Assembly (NCBI GenBank): GCA_035937135.1
Contig: DASYVL010000074.1
Coordinates: 1 to 35,968 of the forward strand
DNA: 35,968 nucleotides
From: Terriglobales bacterium
GTDB taxonomy: Bacteria > Acidobacteriota > Terriglobia > Terriglobales > Acidobacteriaceae
Direction of reading: 5' to 3'
The translations under genes were made by a program, and so were the position numbers. Positions 1 to 13,077 of the stretch are shown piece after piece. How positions within the stretch are numbered: position 1 is the first letter of the stretch; each line of letters begins with the position of its first letter. The notes beneath the pieces were generated by a model, which saw only the letters and a list, made by a program, of their open reading frames with translations, searched no databases and was not told the DNA's origin.

Positions 1-286
1 TGATGGGCTCAGGTTCGCCTTCAGACGAGAACCGGGAGCTCCACACCACTACATAGTCCGGCCTTTCGCTATCCAGGCAGACGGCCAGATAGTTTTTCTT
101 GTTCTTCTCGTACCATTTTCCCTGCTCCTTGCTCATTCCTGGTGTCAATCCCCCTGGAACATGCGGGTTCGACTGATAAGCCGCAAAACGAATCTTGCAG
201 CTAGGCTGCTCGCGCTGGCCTTCATTCTGCGCATAGGCATTGACCAATAGGCTCGCTGCGACGGTGACCAGAAGTAAGGGTCTCAT
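1..286 (-). CDS. Secreted hypothetical protein, C-terminus cut by window edge
   Basis: The ATG at 286-284 opens a frame that stays open to base 1, giving 95 residues and no stop, so the C-terminus lies outside the window. A good ribosome binding site (GGAGG, about 7 bases upstream) supports the start. The first 20 residues (MRPLLLVTVAASLLVNAYAQ) are a clear Sec signal peptide with an AYA-Q cleavage site, so the product should be periplasmic or secreted. The mature part has two cysteines (PSCKIRF and AVCLD), which could form a disulfide. I do not recognise a family. It lies 69 bases downstream of the peroxiredoxin gene on the same strand and could be co-transcribed with it. Confidence 0.72.
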   Translation of the reverse strand, partial: MRPLLLVTVAASLLVNAYAQNEGQREQPSCKIRFAAYQSNPHVPGGLTPGMSKEQGKWYEKNKKNYLAVCLDSERPDYVVVWSSRFSSEGEPEPI

Positions 287-355
287 GACTCAACCTCCGT
301 TCCGGGGGACTGGCCCACTCCTTCCTCGCCTAGCGGGCGAACTTCCCCGGAAACG

Positions 356-820
356 TCAACGACCGCCGGAGGCAAGCACGGCCAGCACTTCCTCGGCGTG
401 GCCCTCGGCTTTCACCTTGGGAAAGATGTGTGCCAACTTCCCGTCCGGGCCGATGAGAAAAGTCGTGCGCTCGATGCCCATCACCTTTTTGCCGTACATG
501 TTCTTCTCTTTGATCACGTCGAAGAGCTTGGCGACTTTCTTGTCCGTGTCGCACAGCAGTGTGAAGGGCAGGTCGAACTTCTGCTTGAACTTCTTCTGCG
601 CCTGGGGGGTGTCCGGGGAGATGCCCAGCACCACGGCGCCGGCCTTCTGTATCTTCTTGTATGCGTCGCGGAACCCGCACGCTTCGATGGTTCAGCCCGG
701 GGTGTCGGCGCGGGGGTAGAAATAGACCACCACGTTCTGCCCACGAAAATCCTTCAAAGCCACCGCATTGCCGTCCTCATCTGGCAGAATGAAGTCAGGA
801 GCTTTGTCCCGGAGGTCCAT
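356..820 (-). CDS. bcp: Selenocysteine-containing peroxiredoxin of the Bcp/PrxQ type (in-frame UGA at residue 43)
   Basis: Thiol- or selenol-dependent peroxidase reducing H2O2 and organic hydroperoxides in the cytoplasm. Read as one gene it is 154 residues, the normal Bcp length. Residues 1-42 (ending FYPRADTPG) and 44-154 (starting TIEACGFRD) are in one frame, interrupted only by UGA at 694-692. Bcp proteins read TPGCTxEAC here, so the UGA takes the exact place of the peroxidatic Cys (Cys45 in E. coli), and the resolving Cys is kept five residues on (Cys48). A hairpin of bacterial SECIS type follows at once. The start ATG at 820 has GAGGTG 7 bases upstream. Ordinary gene calling would split or truncate this gene. 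The alternative is a Cys-to-UGA nonsense mutation or a sequencing error. No selABCD genes or tRNA-Sec are in the window, so decoding is inferred. Confidence 0.83.
663..682 (-). promoter_or_regulatory. Putative bacterial SECIS hairpin of the peroxiredoxin mRNA
   Basis: Directly after the UGA (694-692) and a 9-base spacer, the minus-strand RNA folds as GCGU-GCGG, loop GUU, CCGC-(bulged G)-ACGC: eight Watson-Crick pairs with a single bulge. The loop starts with G, 18 bases after the UGA. Bacterial SECIS elements lie inside the coding sequence just 3' of the UGA, with a short apical loop that begins with G about 16-37 bases away, so position and shape both fit. Binding by SelB is inferred from this geometry. 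Confidence 0.7.
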
Positions 821-848
821 GGCAGTCACCTCGAAGCCGAGCGCGGCG

Positions 849-2066
849 GTGAGTATATACCGCAAGCTGCTGTGCGGAGTGGCGCTACTTTTCCTGCTGG
901 GCCTGGTGGCCGGAACGGCGGCGCAGACGGGCCCGCTCAAGAAGAAGCAGCGCTCGGCGCGCGCCGTGGCGCTGCTGGAGTGGAAGAAGGACTCGAAGGG
1001 CGTGCTGGCGCTGCGCCTGGTGCCCATCTCGCTGTTCTGGGAGGGCAAGTACTACGACGCCGGACTGTATGAGGCTTCGCCGCGTCCCATGGCGCTCGAG
1101 CCGGGGACGGTCTATGAAGCCACGCGCGGCGGCGCTCCTGCGGGACTGTTTACGGTGCGCGGCGGCGTTTCCGTGAAAGGAGTGTGGTACGGCGACGGCA
1201 TATGGAGCCCGGGCGTGACCGGGTCTCCCAAGAGCGCTTCCCTCAACGCTTCCGATGACGACGAGCGGCCGCGGCTGAGTCGTGCTGCCGCAGATTCCAC
1301 TTCCGCGCCGCCGCCGGCGAAATCTTCGTCCGGCGAGGCTAAATCAGAGCCCGAGCCCAACGATCCCAACCGTCCGATGCTGCATCGCGGCCCGGGGCGC
1401 GCTACGACCGCGCCTGCCGCTCCCCCTTCTCCCGCAACGCCCAAGGCCGCGCCGGCGGCGGCGCCTAAGACTGCGGCCGCGCCCGCGCCGGCTCCGTCAA
1501 AGCCCAGCGAGAAGCCGGCGCCGCTGGTGGCGGTTTCCGACGCTGGTTCGCAGGAGACCCGGCCGTATCTCTTCCCGTGGAACCGCGACGAGGAGGAGCG
1601 GCTGACGGGCGAGATGAAAACTCTGGCCGAGGCCGAGGTGGCGCGTCAGACAGGCGGCGGCATGCCGTCGCTCGACCAGGTGCAGGTCCGCGCCTTCGAC
1701 CTGAACACCGACAACCTGGCGGAGATCGTGCTGAGCGCGCGCGCCACCGTCGCCAGCGTCGCCACCGTCGCCAAAGCAGCGCCCAAGGGGAAGAAGCAAC
1801 TCACCACGACCTACTACGTCACCGTAGTGGCGCGCACGACGGTGAGCGGCGAGCTGCGCAAGCTGTTCGCTTCCGCAACCTCAAGCGCCTGGCTGGGCTC
1901 GGTGCCGCGGATGGAGGTGGTGGACGCGGTGGATGCCGACGGCGACGGCCCGGCCGAGCTGCTGTTTGCACTCGTCACCGAGAGCGGCCGCAGCTACGCC
2001 ATCTACCGCGTGGGCCGCGACGAGTTGTTCAAGCTGGTTGAGACCGGGCCCATGCCCAACGACTGA
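849..2066 (+). CDS. Secreted hypothetical protein with Ala/Pro-rich linker
   Basis: From the GTG at 849 the product is 405 residues. Residues 1-26 form a Sec signal peptide ending GTAAQ, followed by a basic stretch. An N-terminal domain of about 120 residues contains conserved-looking aromatics (GKYYDAGLY, KGVWYGDGIW). A low-complexity Ala/Pro/Lys linker spans about 150-230. A C-terminal domain (about 240-405) includes a VDADGDGPAELLF segment resembling FG-GAP/VCBS-type calcium loops. An ATG at 819 is in frame, but it would overlap the peroxiredoxin start head to head, with GGAGG only 3 bases away, so 849 is preferred with moderate certainty. No known family is recognised. The gene is divergent from the peroxiredoxin gene and 80 bases upstream of the MBL-fold hydrolase gene. 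Confidence 0.75.
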   Translation: MSIYRKLLCGVALLFLLGLVAGTAAQTGPLKKKQRSARAVALLEWKKDSKGVLALRLVPISLFWEGKYYDAGLYEASPRPMALEPGTVYEATRGGAPAGLFTVRGGVSVKGVWYGDGIWSPGVTGSPKSASLNASDDDERPRLSRAAADSTSAPPPAKSSSGEAKSEPEPNDPNRPMLHRGPGRATTAPAAPPSPATPKAAPAAAPKTAAAPAPAPSKPSEKPAPLVAVSDAGSQETRPYLFPWNRDEEERLTGEMKTLAEAEVARQTGGGMPSLDQVQVRAFDLNTDNLAEIVLSARATVASVATVAKAAPKGKKQLTTTYYVTVVARTTVSGELRKLFASATSSAWLGSVPRMEVVDAVDADGDGPAELLFALVTESGRSYAIYRVGRDELFKLVETGPMPND

Positions 2067-2111
2067 ACTGCGTCGGTGCGGGCGACCCTCGCAAATTTCT
2101 GCGCCACGCTT

Positions 2112-2117
2112 TAGAAT
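2112..2117 (+). promoter_or_regulatory. Candidate -10 element of the MBL hydrolase gene
   Basis: TAGAAT preceded by CTT, ending 29 bases before the ATG at 2147. No convincing -35 box is visible. The same TAGAAT hexamer occurs upstream of rpe (30887-30892) and of the gene at 35700. Confidence 0.4.
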
Positions 2118-2146
2118 CCGCACTCAACTTTTCTTCGAGGTGAACC

Positions 2147-3097
2147 ATGCGCAAACTTGTGGGTTTCGCCGCCGGTCTGCTACTGCTCTCCGGTCTCGCG
2201 ACCGCGCAGGACCGCGACTACAGCAAGGTGGAGATCAAGGTCACCAAGGTCGCCGGCTCGGTGTACATGCTGGAAGGCGCCGGGGGGAACATCGGAATCT
2301 CGGTGGGCGAGGACGGCATCGTGGTGGTGGACGACCAGTTCGCGCCGCTGGCTCTCAAGATCCAGGCGGCGCTCAAGGGCATCGCCGACAAGCCGGTGCG
2401 CTTCATCCTCAACACGCACTACCACTTCGACCACACCGGAGGGAACGCCGAGTTCGGGAAGCTCGGCACCATCGTCGCGCAGGAGAACGTGCGCAAGCGG
2501 CTGGCCGAGGGCTCGGAGATCAAGCGCTTTGGCAAGCAGGCGCCCGCACCCAAGGAGGCGCTGCCCATCATTACCTTCAGCGAGCGCGCCACCATCCACC
2601 TGAACGGCGAGGACATCCGCGCCATCCACTTCCCACACGGGCACACCGACGGCGACAGCGTGATCTTCTTTCCGCAGGCGAACGTGGTGCACATGGGCGA
2701 CGATTTCGTCACCTACGGCTTTCCCTTCGTGGACATCGAGAACGGCGGCTCGGTCAGCGGCATGGTGGCGGGCGTGGAGAAGGTGCTCTCCATGACCAAG
2801 CCGGACACCAAGTTCATCCCCGGCCACGGGCCGCTTTCCACCGCGAACGACGTGCGCAAGTTCGTGGCCATGATCCAGGAGACGCGCGCCGTCATCGCCG
2901 CGGCGGTGAAGAAGCACAAGACGGTCGAGCAGATGAAGAAAGAGAAGCTGCTGGCCAAGTGGGACACCGACTACGGCAAGGGCTTCATCAAGGCCGACGA
3001 CTGGATCGACGCGCTCTACGACGACGTCACCAAGGCGCGCACCGGCCAGGAGCATTACATCAACCACGGGCACGCGGGAGAGAAGAAGAGCAACTAG
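2147..3097 (+). CDS. Secreted metallo-beta-lactamase-fold hydrolase
   Basis: A 316-residue protein with a Sec signal peptide (residues 1-20, GLATA-Q). The MBL-fold metal site is complete: H91-x-H93-x-D95-H96 in THYHFDHTGG, H166 in PHGHTDGD, D185 in HMGDD and H227 in FIPGHG. This gives a dinuclear zinc site in the periplasm. The pattern matches the broad MBL-fold group that includes subclass B3 lactamases, quinoprotein-relay/SoxH-like proteins and other hydrolases; the substrate cannot be told from sequence. The C-terminal 80 residues are helical and charged. The start is well supported by GAGGTG six bases upstream. The gene converges with the membrane-protein gene at 3141. A true beta-lactamase is possible but not shown. 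Confidence 0.88.
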   Translation: MRKLVGFAAGLLLLSGLATAQDRDYSKVEIKVTKVAGSVYMLEGAGGNIGISVGEDGIVVVDDQFAPLALKIQAALKGIADKPVRFILNTHYHFDHTGGNAEFGKLGTIVAQENVRKRLAEGSEIKRFGKQAPAPKEALPIITFSERATIHLNGEDIRAIHFPHGHTDGDSVIFFPQANVVHMGDDFVTYGFPFVDIENGGSVSGMVAGVEKVLSMTKPDTKFIPGHGPLSTANDVRKFVAMIQETRAVIAAAVKKHKTVEQMKKEKLLAKWDTDYGKGFIKADDWIDALYDDVTKARTGQEHYINHGHAGEKKSN

Positions 3098-3145
3098 CCA
3101 CCGCACACCGGCCGTGTCGCGGGCCTTCCACCCGCCGCGGCTAGT
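3093..3145. terminator. Inverted repeat between convergent genes
   Basis: ACTAGCC (3093-3099) and GGCTAGT (3139-3145) are perfect inverted arms enclosing 39 GC-rich bases. Each arm carries the stop codon of one of the two convergent genes. It could act as a shared terminator, but there is no T-run, so the call is weak. Confidence 0.3.
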
Positions 3146-3491
3146 CCGATTCGCGCTTGCGCAGGACGCTATGGATGATCATCCCCAGGATGGCCAGCAG
3201 CAGCGCCGCCCAGAATGCAGGCCAGAAGCCGCGCACCTCGAAGCCTGGCACCACCGCCGCCGCAAGCTTCAGCATCAGAGCGTTGATGACCAGCAGGAAG
3301 AGGCCGAGGGTCACAACGGACAGGGGGAAGGTGAGGACCTTCAGGATCGCCCCCAGCGTCGCGTTGATCAGCCCGATCACCACGGCCGCTAACAGCGCGT
3401 ACAGGAAGTTTTTCACGTAGAAGCCGGGAACGAAGTGCGCCACCAGCAACAGGGCCAGCGCGCTCAAGATCCAGTGCACGAGAAGACGCAT
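3141..3491 (-). CDS. Four-helix membrane protein of the phage-holin IV / YvlD family
   Basis: A 116-residue inner-membrane protein with four hydrophobic segments (about 4-20, 28-50, 56-80, 88-108) and short loops. Glycine/asparagine-containing helices such as VIGLINATLG and the VPGF motifs after helices 1 and 3 match the Phage_holin_4_2 (DUF360, YvlD-like) family. Despite the name, these are chromosomal membrane proteins of uncertain role rather than lysis genes. A strong GGAGG lies 6 bases upstream of the ATG at 3491. The gene starts 12 bases after the gatB stop on the same strand and is probably co-transcribed with it. No phage genes are nearby. Confidence 0.85.
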   Translation of the reverse strand: MRLLVHWILSALALLLVAHFVPGFYVKNFLYALLAAVVIGLINATLGAILKVLTFPLSVVTLGLFLLVINALMLKLAAAVVPGFEVRGFWPAFWAALLLAILGMIIHSVLRKRESD

Positions 3492-3503
3492 GGGAATCCT
3501 CCA

Positions 3504-4979
<1,476 letters not shown>

Positions 4980-4987
4980 GAAAGCCG

Positions 4988-4993
4988 ATTATA
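4988..4993 (-). promoter_or_regulatory. Perfect -10 box (TATAAT) of gatB, near-leaderless
   Basis: TATAAT on the minus strand, with only 8 bases between it and the ATG at 4979. Transcription from it would begin about 1-3 bases before the start codon. It sits inside a small hairpin (AGCCG..CGGCT). There is no consensus -35 box. Confidence 0.55.
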
Positions 4994-5029
4994 GCGGCTG
5001 CGAAGCCAGGAAACGGGCGGGCGCGGCGC

Positions 5030-8305
<3,276 letters not shown>

Positions 8306-8363
8306 TATTGGGAAAGCAGGGTCAACCGCAAACCATATCGGGCGCCCGCAACGCCAGCCTTGT

Positions 8364-9053
8364 TTAAGGATGGCCCGGGCGGTAGGTGAGGTATTTCTCC
8401 AGCGGGATCTCGAAGTAGAACAGCTCCTTGCCGTTCTGGTCGCGCAGGCCGTGGACGTAGAGGCGCGCTCCCGCCAGCGGGTTGAGGATGCCCTGGACGT
8501 CGAAGATCAGGAAGCCGGACTGCAGCGAGCGCGCCTCCACCGCCCGGGCGCGGAACTGCATGGCCTCGATCTCCGCCTGCGCCTCCCTGCTGACCGTGGG
8601 CTTCATCTTCTTCTTGGGCAGGGGAACGGGCAGCGGGTTGCGCGCGGGCTCGTCGCCGCGGCGCGTCTGCCGGCCCAGGCGGCGGTAGAGGTCGTCCACG
8701 GTCGCCGGCGGGATCTTGCTGCGGTCGGCGGTGATCAGCTCCACTTGCATGTCCACCAGCGAGACCGGCTGGTCGCCGTCGTTGGAGATGACGAACTGCA
8801 TGGGCAGCAAATCCGAGTCTTTGTAGTTCACCACGAAGATGGCGGCCTTGTCGGGCATGTCGTAGGGATCGGCGGCGATGGAGACCTTCTCATCGTCGTG
8901 CGCTTCGTGCGCGGGATAGGTGTTGGCGTGGAAGGCCTTGGGCAACGGCTGCGGCTGCTTCTCCGCGAAAATCCACGCTGCGCTGGTGAACAGCAGCACA
9001 GCGGCCAGAAGCCAGGCTCTTGGGTTCCCGTGTTCTCTCTTCGGCTCGCGCAT
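8364..9053 (-). CDS. Secreted/anchored hypothetical protein
   Basis: A 229-residue protein starting at ATG 9053, chosen because AAGGA lies upstream and a signal peptide or anchor (residues about 13-31, WLLAAVLLFTSAAWIFA) follows a basic start. A longer in-frame start at 9131 would overlap waaA and is rejected. The mature part has an immunoglobulin-like beta pattern (FVVNYKDSDLLPMQFVISNDGDQPVSL...), a Lys/Pro/Arg-rich middle (about 135-160) and a C-terminal beta domain ending FEIPLEKYL. No named family is recognised. It is divergent from waaA and 58 bases upstream of the hybrid kinase on the same strand. Confidence 0.75.
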   Translation of the reverse strand: MREPKREHGNPRAWLLAAVLLFTSAAWIFAEKQPQPLPKAFHANTYPAHEAHDDEKVSIAADPYDMPDKAAIFVVNYKDSDLLPMQFVISNDGDQPVSLVDMQVELITADRSKIPPATVDDLYRRLGRQTRRGDEPARNPLPVPLPKKKMKPTVSREAQAEIEAMQFRARAVEARSLQSGFLIFDVQGILNPLAGARLYVHGLRDQNGKELFYFEIPLEKYLTYRPGHP

Positions 9054-9115
9054 GGAACGATTATCCTTCGGCGCTCGATTCGCCACAACCTCGCCGTCCC
9101 GGGGCGCACTCGTCT

Positions 9116-9121
9116 TACAAT
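9116..9121 (+). promoter_or_regulatory. Candidate -10 box (TACAAT) of the LPS operon, near-leaderless
   Basis: TACAAT ends 8 bases before the waaA ATG at 9130, the same spacing as the gatB TATAAT. Transcription would start at or next to the start codon. No good -35 box is visible. Confidence 0.42.
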
Positions 9122-9129
9122 GGCGACAC

Positions 9130-10491
9130 ATGTATCTGCTCTACAGCCTCGTCCTGGCGGCCGCGCTCCTTGTGGGCGCGCCGTATTGGCTGATCCAGAT
9201 GCTGCGCCAGGGCAAGTATCGCGCCGGCTTCGCCGAGCGCCTGGGACGCGTCCCTGCGCGATTGCTGCGTCCCCAGGCGCCCGCCGCCGTCTGGGTGCAC
9301 GCCGTCTCGGTGGGCGAGGTGCTGGCCGCGAGCGGCCTCATCGCCGAACTGAAGGCGCTCTTCCCCGGCCAGCGCGTCGTCGTCTCCACCACCACCACCA
9401 CGGGACAGAAGCTGGCGCGCGAGCGCTTCGGCGAGGAGAACGTCTTCTACTTCCCTCTCGACTTCGCCTTCGCCATCCGGCCCTACCTGCGCGCCTTGAA
9501 GCCGCCATTGGTGGTGCTGGCCGAAACCGAGTTTTGGCCCAACTTCCTGCGCCTGGCGAAGCAGAGCGGCGCGCGCGTGGCCGTGGTCAACGCCCGCATC
9601 TCCGACCGCTCCCTTCCCGGTTATCGTCGCTGGCGCGGGCTGCTCTTGGGCATCCTGCGCAACGTGAAGCTGTTCCTGGCGCAGAGCGAGGAGGACAAGC
9701 GCCGCCTCATCGCCATCGGCGCCGCGCCCGAGCGGGTGCAAGTGGCCGGCAATCTGAAGTTCGACACGCACGCTGCTTTTCCGCCCCCGGCGCTCGACCC
9801 GCTGCGAGTGGCGCTCGCCGCCGCCGGGCCTGCGCAGACGGTGGTCTGCGGCAGCACCGTCGAGGGCGAGGAAGACCTGCTGCTGCGCGCCTTCGAGATC
9901 GTGCGGACCCGCCATCCGCAGGCGGTGATGGTGGTGGCACCACGGCATCCTGAACGCTTTGATGCGGTGGCCGGGCTTCTAGCAGCCTCGGGGATCCCGT
10001 GGCGGCGGCGCTCGGCGCTTGACTCAGGCGACCGCGGCACGATTGCGGGCGGAGTGCTGCTGCTCGACACCATCGGCGAGCTGAGCGCGGTGTACGCGCT
10101 GGGCTCGATGGCCTTCGTCGGCGGAAGCCTGGTGCCGCGCGGCGGCCACAACATCCTGGAGCCGGCGGAGTACGGCGCGGCCATCCTGGTGGGGCCGCAC
10201 ACCGAGAACTTCCGCCAGATCGTCAGCCTCTTCGACCGCGCCGGCGCCCTGCGCGTGGTACGTCCTGATCCCCAGGCGCTGGCCGACGCGCTGCTGCAAC
10301 TGCTGGGCGACCGCGGCGCCCGCGAACACCTTGGGGGACTCGCCCGCAAGACCTGGCAGGCGCACTCCGGCGCGACGCAGCGCACGCTCGACGCGCTGGC
10401 CGTGCTGATGGGGCTCCGCCCCAGCGACCCGGTGGGACAGCCCGCCCCGACGCTGGCGCCACAGGCGCCAGGCTCGGGGGAACGACGATGA
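9130..10491 (+). CDS. waaA: 3-deoxy-D-manno-octulosonic acid (Kdo) transferase
   Basis: WaaA/KdtA (453 residues, GT30 family) moves Kdo from CMP-Kdo to the lipid A precursor at the inner face of the inner membrane. The N-terminal hydrophobic anchor (about 3-25) and the basic AGFAERLGRVP segment are typical. HAVSVGEV at 57-64 holds the conserved Glu (E63) proposed as catalytic base in the family. The C-terminal half has the GT-B signatures, including FVGGSLVPRGGHNILEPA. The ATG at 9130 is chosen because the anchor begins there; longer in-frame starts overlap the divergent gene. The stop overlaps the lpxK start (ATGA). Whether it adds one or more Kdo residues cannot be told. Confidence 0.96.
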   Translation: MYLLYSLVLAAALLVGAPYWLIQMLRQGKYRAGFAERLGRVPARLLRPQAPAAVWVHAVSVGEVLAASGLIAELKALFPGQRVVVSTTTTTGQKLARERFGEENVFYFPLDFAFAIRPYLRALKPPLVVLAETEFWPNFLRLAKQSGARVAVVNARISDRSLPGYRRWRGLLLGILRNVKLFLAQSEEDKRRLIAIGAAPERVQVAGNLKFDTHAAFPPPALDPLRVALAAAGPAQTVVCGSTVEGEEDLLLRAFEIVRTRHPQAVMVVAPRHPERFDAVAGLLAASGIPWRRRSALDSGDRGTIAGGVLLLDTIGELSAVYALGSMAFVGGSLVPRGGHNILEPAEYGAAILVGPHTENFRQIVSLFDRAGALRVVRPDPQALADALLQLLGDRGAREHLGGLARKTWQAHSGATQRTLDALAVLMGLRPSDPVGQPAPTLAPQAPGSGERR

Positions 10492-11435
10492 GCCTGCTTG
10501 CCGTCATCTTTGGCGTGGGCGTGGAGGTGCGCAACGCCCTCTACGAACGCCAGATGCTGAAGTCCCGGAGGCTCACGGGCCCGGTGGTCAGCATCGGGAA
10601 CCTCTCCACCGGCGGAGCGGGCAAGACTCCCTTCGTGATCCTTCTCGGCGAGTTGCTGAAGGCGCGCGGCGTCGCCTTCGACGTCCTCTCTCGCGGCTAC
10701 GGGCGCAAGACCAAAGGCGTGCGGATGGTCGACCCGGGCGGCTCGGCACGCGATTTCGGTGACGAGCCTCTGCTCATCGCCCGGCGCCTGCAAGTCCCTG
10801 TGGTGGTCGGCGAAGACCGCTACGCCGCCGGACGCGCCGCGGAGGAAAAGTTCGGCGTGCAGTTGCATCTGCTCGACGACGGCTTCCAGCACCGCGCCCT
10901 GGCCCGTGACTTCGACATCGTACTGGTGACGCCGGAGGACGCCCGCGATCGGCTGCTGCCCGCCGGGCGGCTGCGCGAGCCAGTGGCCGCGCTAGCCCGC
11001 GCCCACGCCGTAGTCCTGACCTCGGGCGCCGATCCGGCGGGCTTCCCGGTCGATGGCAAGCTGGTGTGGCGGGCGCGCCGTGGCATCATTCCCGGGAGCG
11101 TCCCCTCGCAGCCCGTGGCCTTCTGTGGCATCGCGCGGCCGCAGAGCTTTTTCCTGCAACTGCGCGCGGCAGGCATCGTGCCCGCTTCCGAGGCCGTCTA
11201 TCGCGACCACCACGCCTATACCGACGCCGATATCCGCGAGCTCCAGGCGCTGCGCCAGCACAGCGGCGCCGGGGGGTTCGTCACCACGGAAAAAGATGCG
11301 GTGAACCTGGGAGGGCTGCTCTCGGCGCTCGAGCCGCTGGCGGTGGTCCCGGTGCGAATGGAGTTGGAAGAGGCGCAAGCGGCGGTGGACGCGGTGATGG
11401 CTGCTTTACCACGGCGGGTGACACGGGAGCCATAG
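10488..11435 (+). CDS. lpxK: Tetraacyldisaccharide 4'-kinase
   Basis: LpxK (315 residues) phosphorylates the 4' position of the lipid A disaccharide at the inner membrane using ATP. The Walker A motif GNLSTGGAGKTP is at 37-48. The family signature LLDDGFQHR is at about 128-136, and LSRGYGRKTKG and FGDEPLLIARR are also present. The N-terminal hydrophobic helix helps membrane association. Length is normal for the family. Its ATG overlaps the waaA stop by four bases (ATGA), implying translational coupling. In most Gram-negatives lpxK acts just before or just after waaA in the same pathway, so the pairing is sensible. Confidence 0.96.
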   Translation: MSLLAVIFGVGVEVRNALYERQMLKSRRLTGPVVSIGNLSTGGAGKTPFVILLGELLKARGVAFDVLSRGYGRKTKGVRMVDPGGSARDFGDEPLLIARRLQVPVVVGEDRYAAGRAAEEKFGVQLHLLDDGFQHRALARDFDIVLVTPEDARDRLLPAGRLREPVAALARAHAVVLTSGADPAGFPVDGKLVWRARRGIIPGSVPSQPVAFCGIARPQSFFLQLRAAGIVPASEAVYRDHHAYTDADIRELQALRQHSGAGGFVTTEKDAVNLGGLLSALEPLAVVPVRMELEEAQAAVDAVMAALPRRVTREP

Positions 11436-11478
11436 GGCATGAGAGAATCTTGCGCCAGCGGCTTACCAGAAAGCTGAC

Positions 11479-12483
<1,005 letters not shown>

Positions 12484-12495
12484 TGCCGGCTACCT

Positions 12496-12551
12496 CAGGG
12501 GCTAAAGCCCTGGTCCTTATTGGTGCCAGGAATGCAGGGCTGAAGCCCTGC
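12496..12551. repeat. Pair of GGGCT..AGCCC palindromes
   Basis: Two related palindromes lie in the gap between the kinase and adenylyltransferase genes. One is GGGCT-AA-AGCCC (12499-12510). The other is GCAGGGCT-GA-AGCCCTGC (12534-12551), with perfect 8-base arms. The shared core suggests two copies of one REP-like element. They could also fold in RNA and moderate read-through within the operon. Confidence 0.6.
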
Positions 12552-12582
12552 GCCACCCAAAACCATTTATGCGCCCGATGCG

Positions 12583-13077
12583 ATGCCGACTCGGCCGTCC
12601 ATGAGCATCAATAAAATCCTGACCCGCGCCGCGCTCCGCCGCCGCGTGGCCCGCTGGCGGCGCGCCGGCGAGCGCATCATCCTGACCAACGGCTGCTTCG
12701 ACGTGCTGCACGCCGGACACGTCCGCTACCTCACGGCCGCCAAGGTCTTGGGCGGGCGGCTCGTCGTCGCCGTCAACGCCGATGCCACCGTACGCAAACT
12801 CAAAGGGAAAGGACGCCCCCACATGCCCGCCGCCGAGCGCGCCGAGATTCTTTCGGCCCTGGCCGCGGTGGATGCGGTCGTCATCTTTCCCGAGCCCGAC
12901 GTGCGCGCGCTGGTCCGCGAGATCCGCCCCGACATCCACGCCAAGGGCACCGACTACACCGCCGGCACCGTCCCGGAGCGCGACGTGGTGCGCGAGTGCG
13001 GCGGGCGGGTGCGCATCGTGGGCGACCGCAAACGCCACTCCTCCAGCGGGATGCTGCGCCAATGGAAGCGATCCTAG
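12583..13077 (+). CDS. hldC: D-beta-D-heptose-1-phosphate adenylyltransferase (HldE domain II type)
   Basis: A 164-residue nucleotidyltransferase of the cytidylyltransferase-like fold that makes ADP-heptose from heptose 1-phosphate and ATP. The signature [16 protein letters not shown] (35-50) contains the catalytic HxGH (43-46). [18 protein letters not shown] and the C-terminal RKRHSSS (ISSS-like) nucleotide loop complete the site. An ATG at 12601 (MSINKIL...) is an equally plausible start, since neither has a strong ribosome binding site. The gene overlaps the heptosyltransferase by 16 bases. It works directly after the kinase upstream. Confidence 0.92.
   Translation: MPTRPSMSINKILTRAALRRRVARWRRAGERIILTNGCFDVLHAGHVRYLTAAKVLGGRLVVAVNADATVRKLKGKGRPHMPAAERAEILSALAAVDAVVIFPEPDVRALVREIRPDIHAKGTDYTAGTVPERDVVRECGGRVRIVGDRKRHSSSGMLRQWKRS

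Noticed and set aside
3141-3491. Phage lysis cassette from the holin-like name
   Set aside because: No endolysin or phage gene is near; the family is a common chromosomal membrane protein next to gatB.
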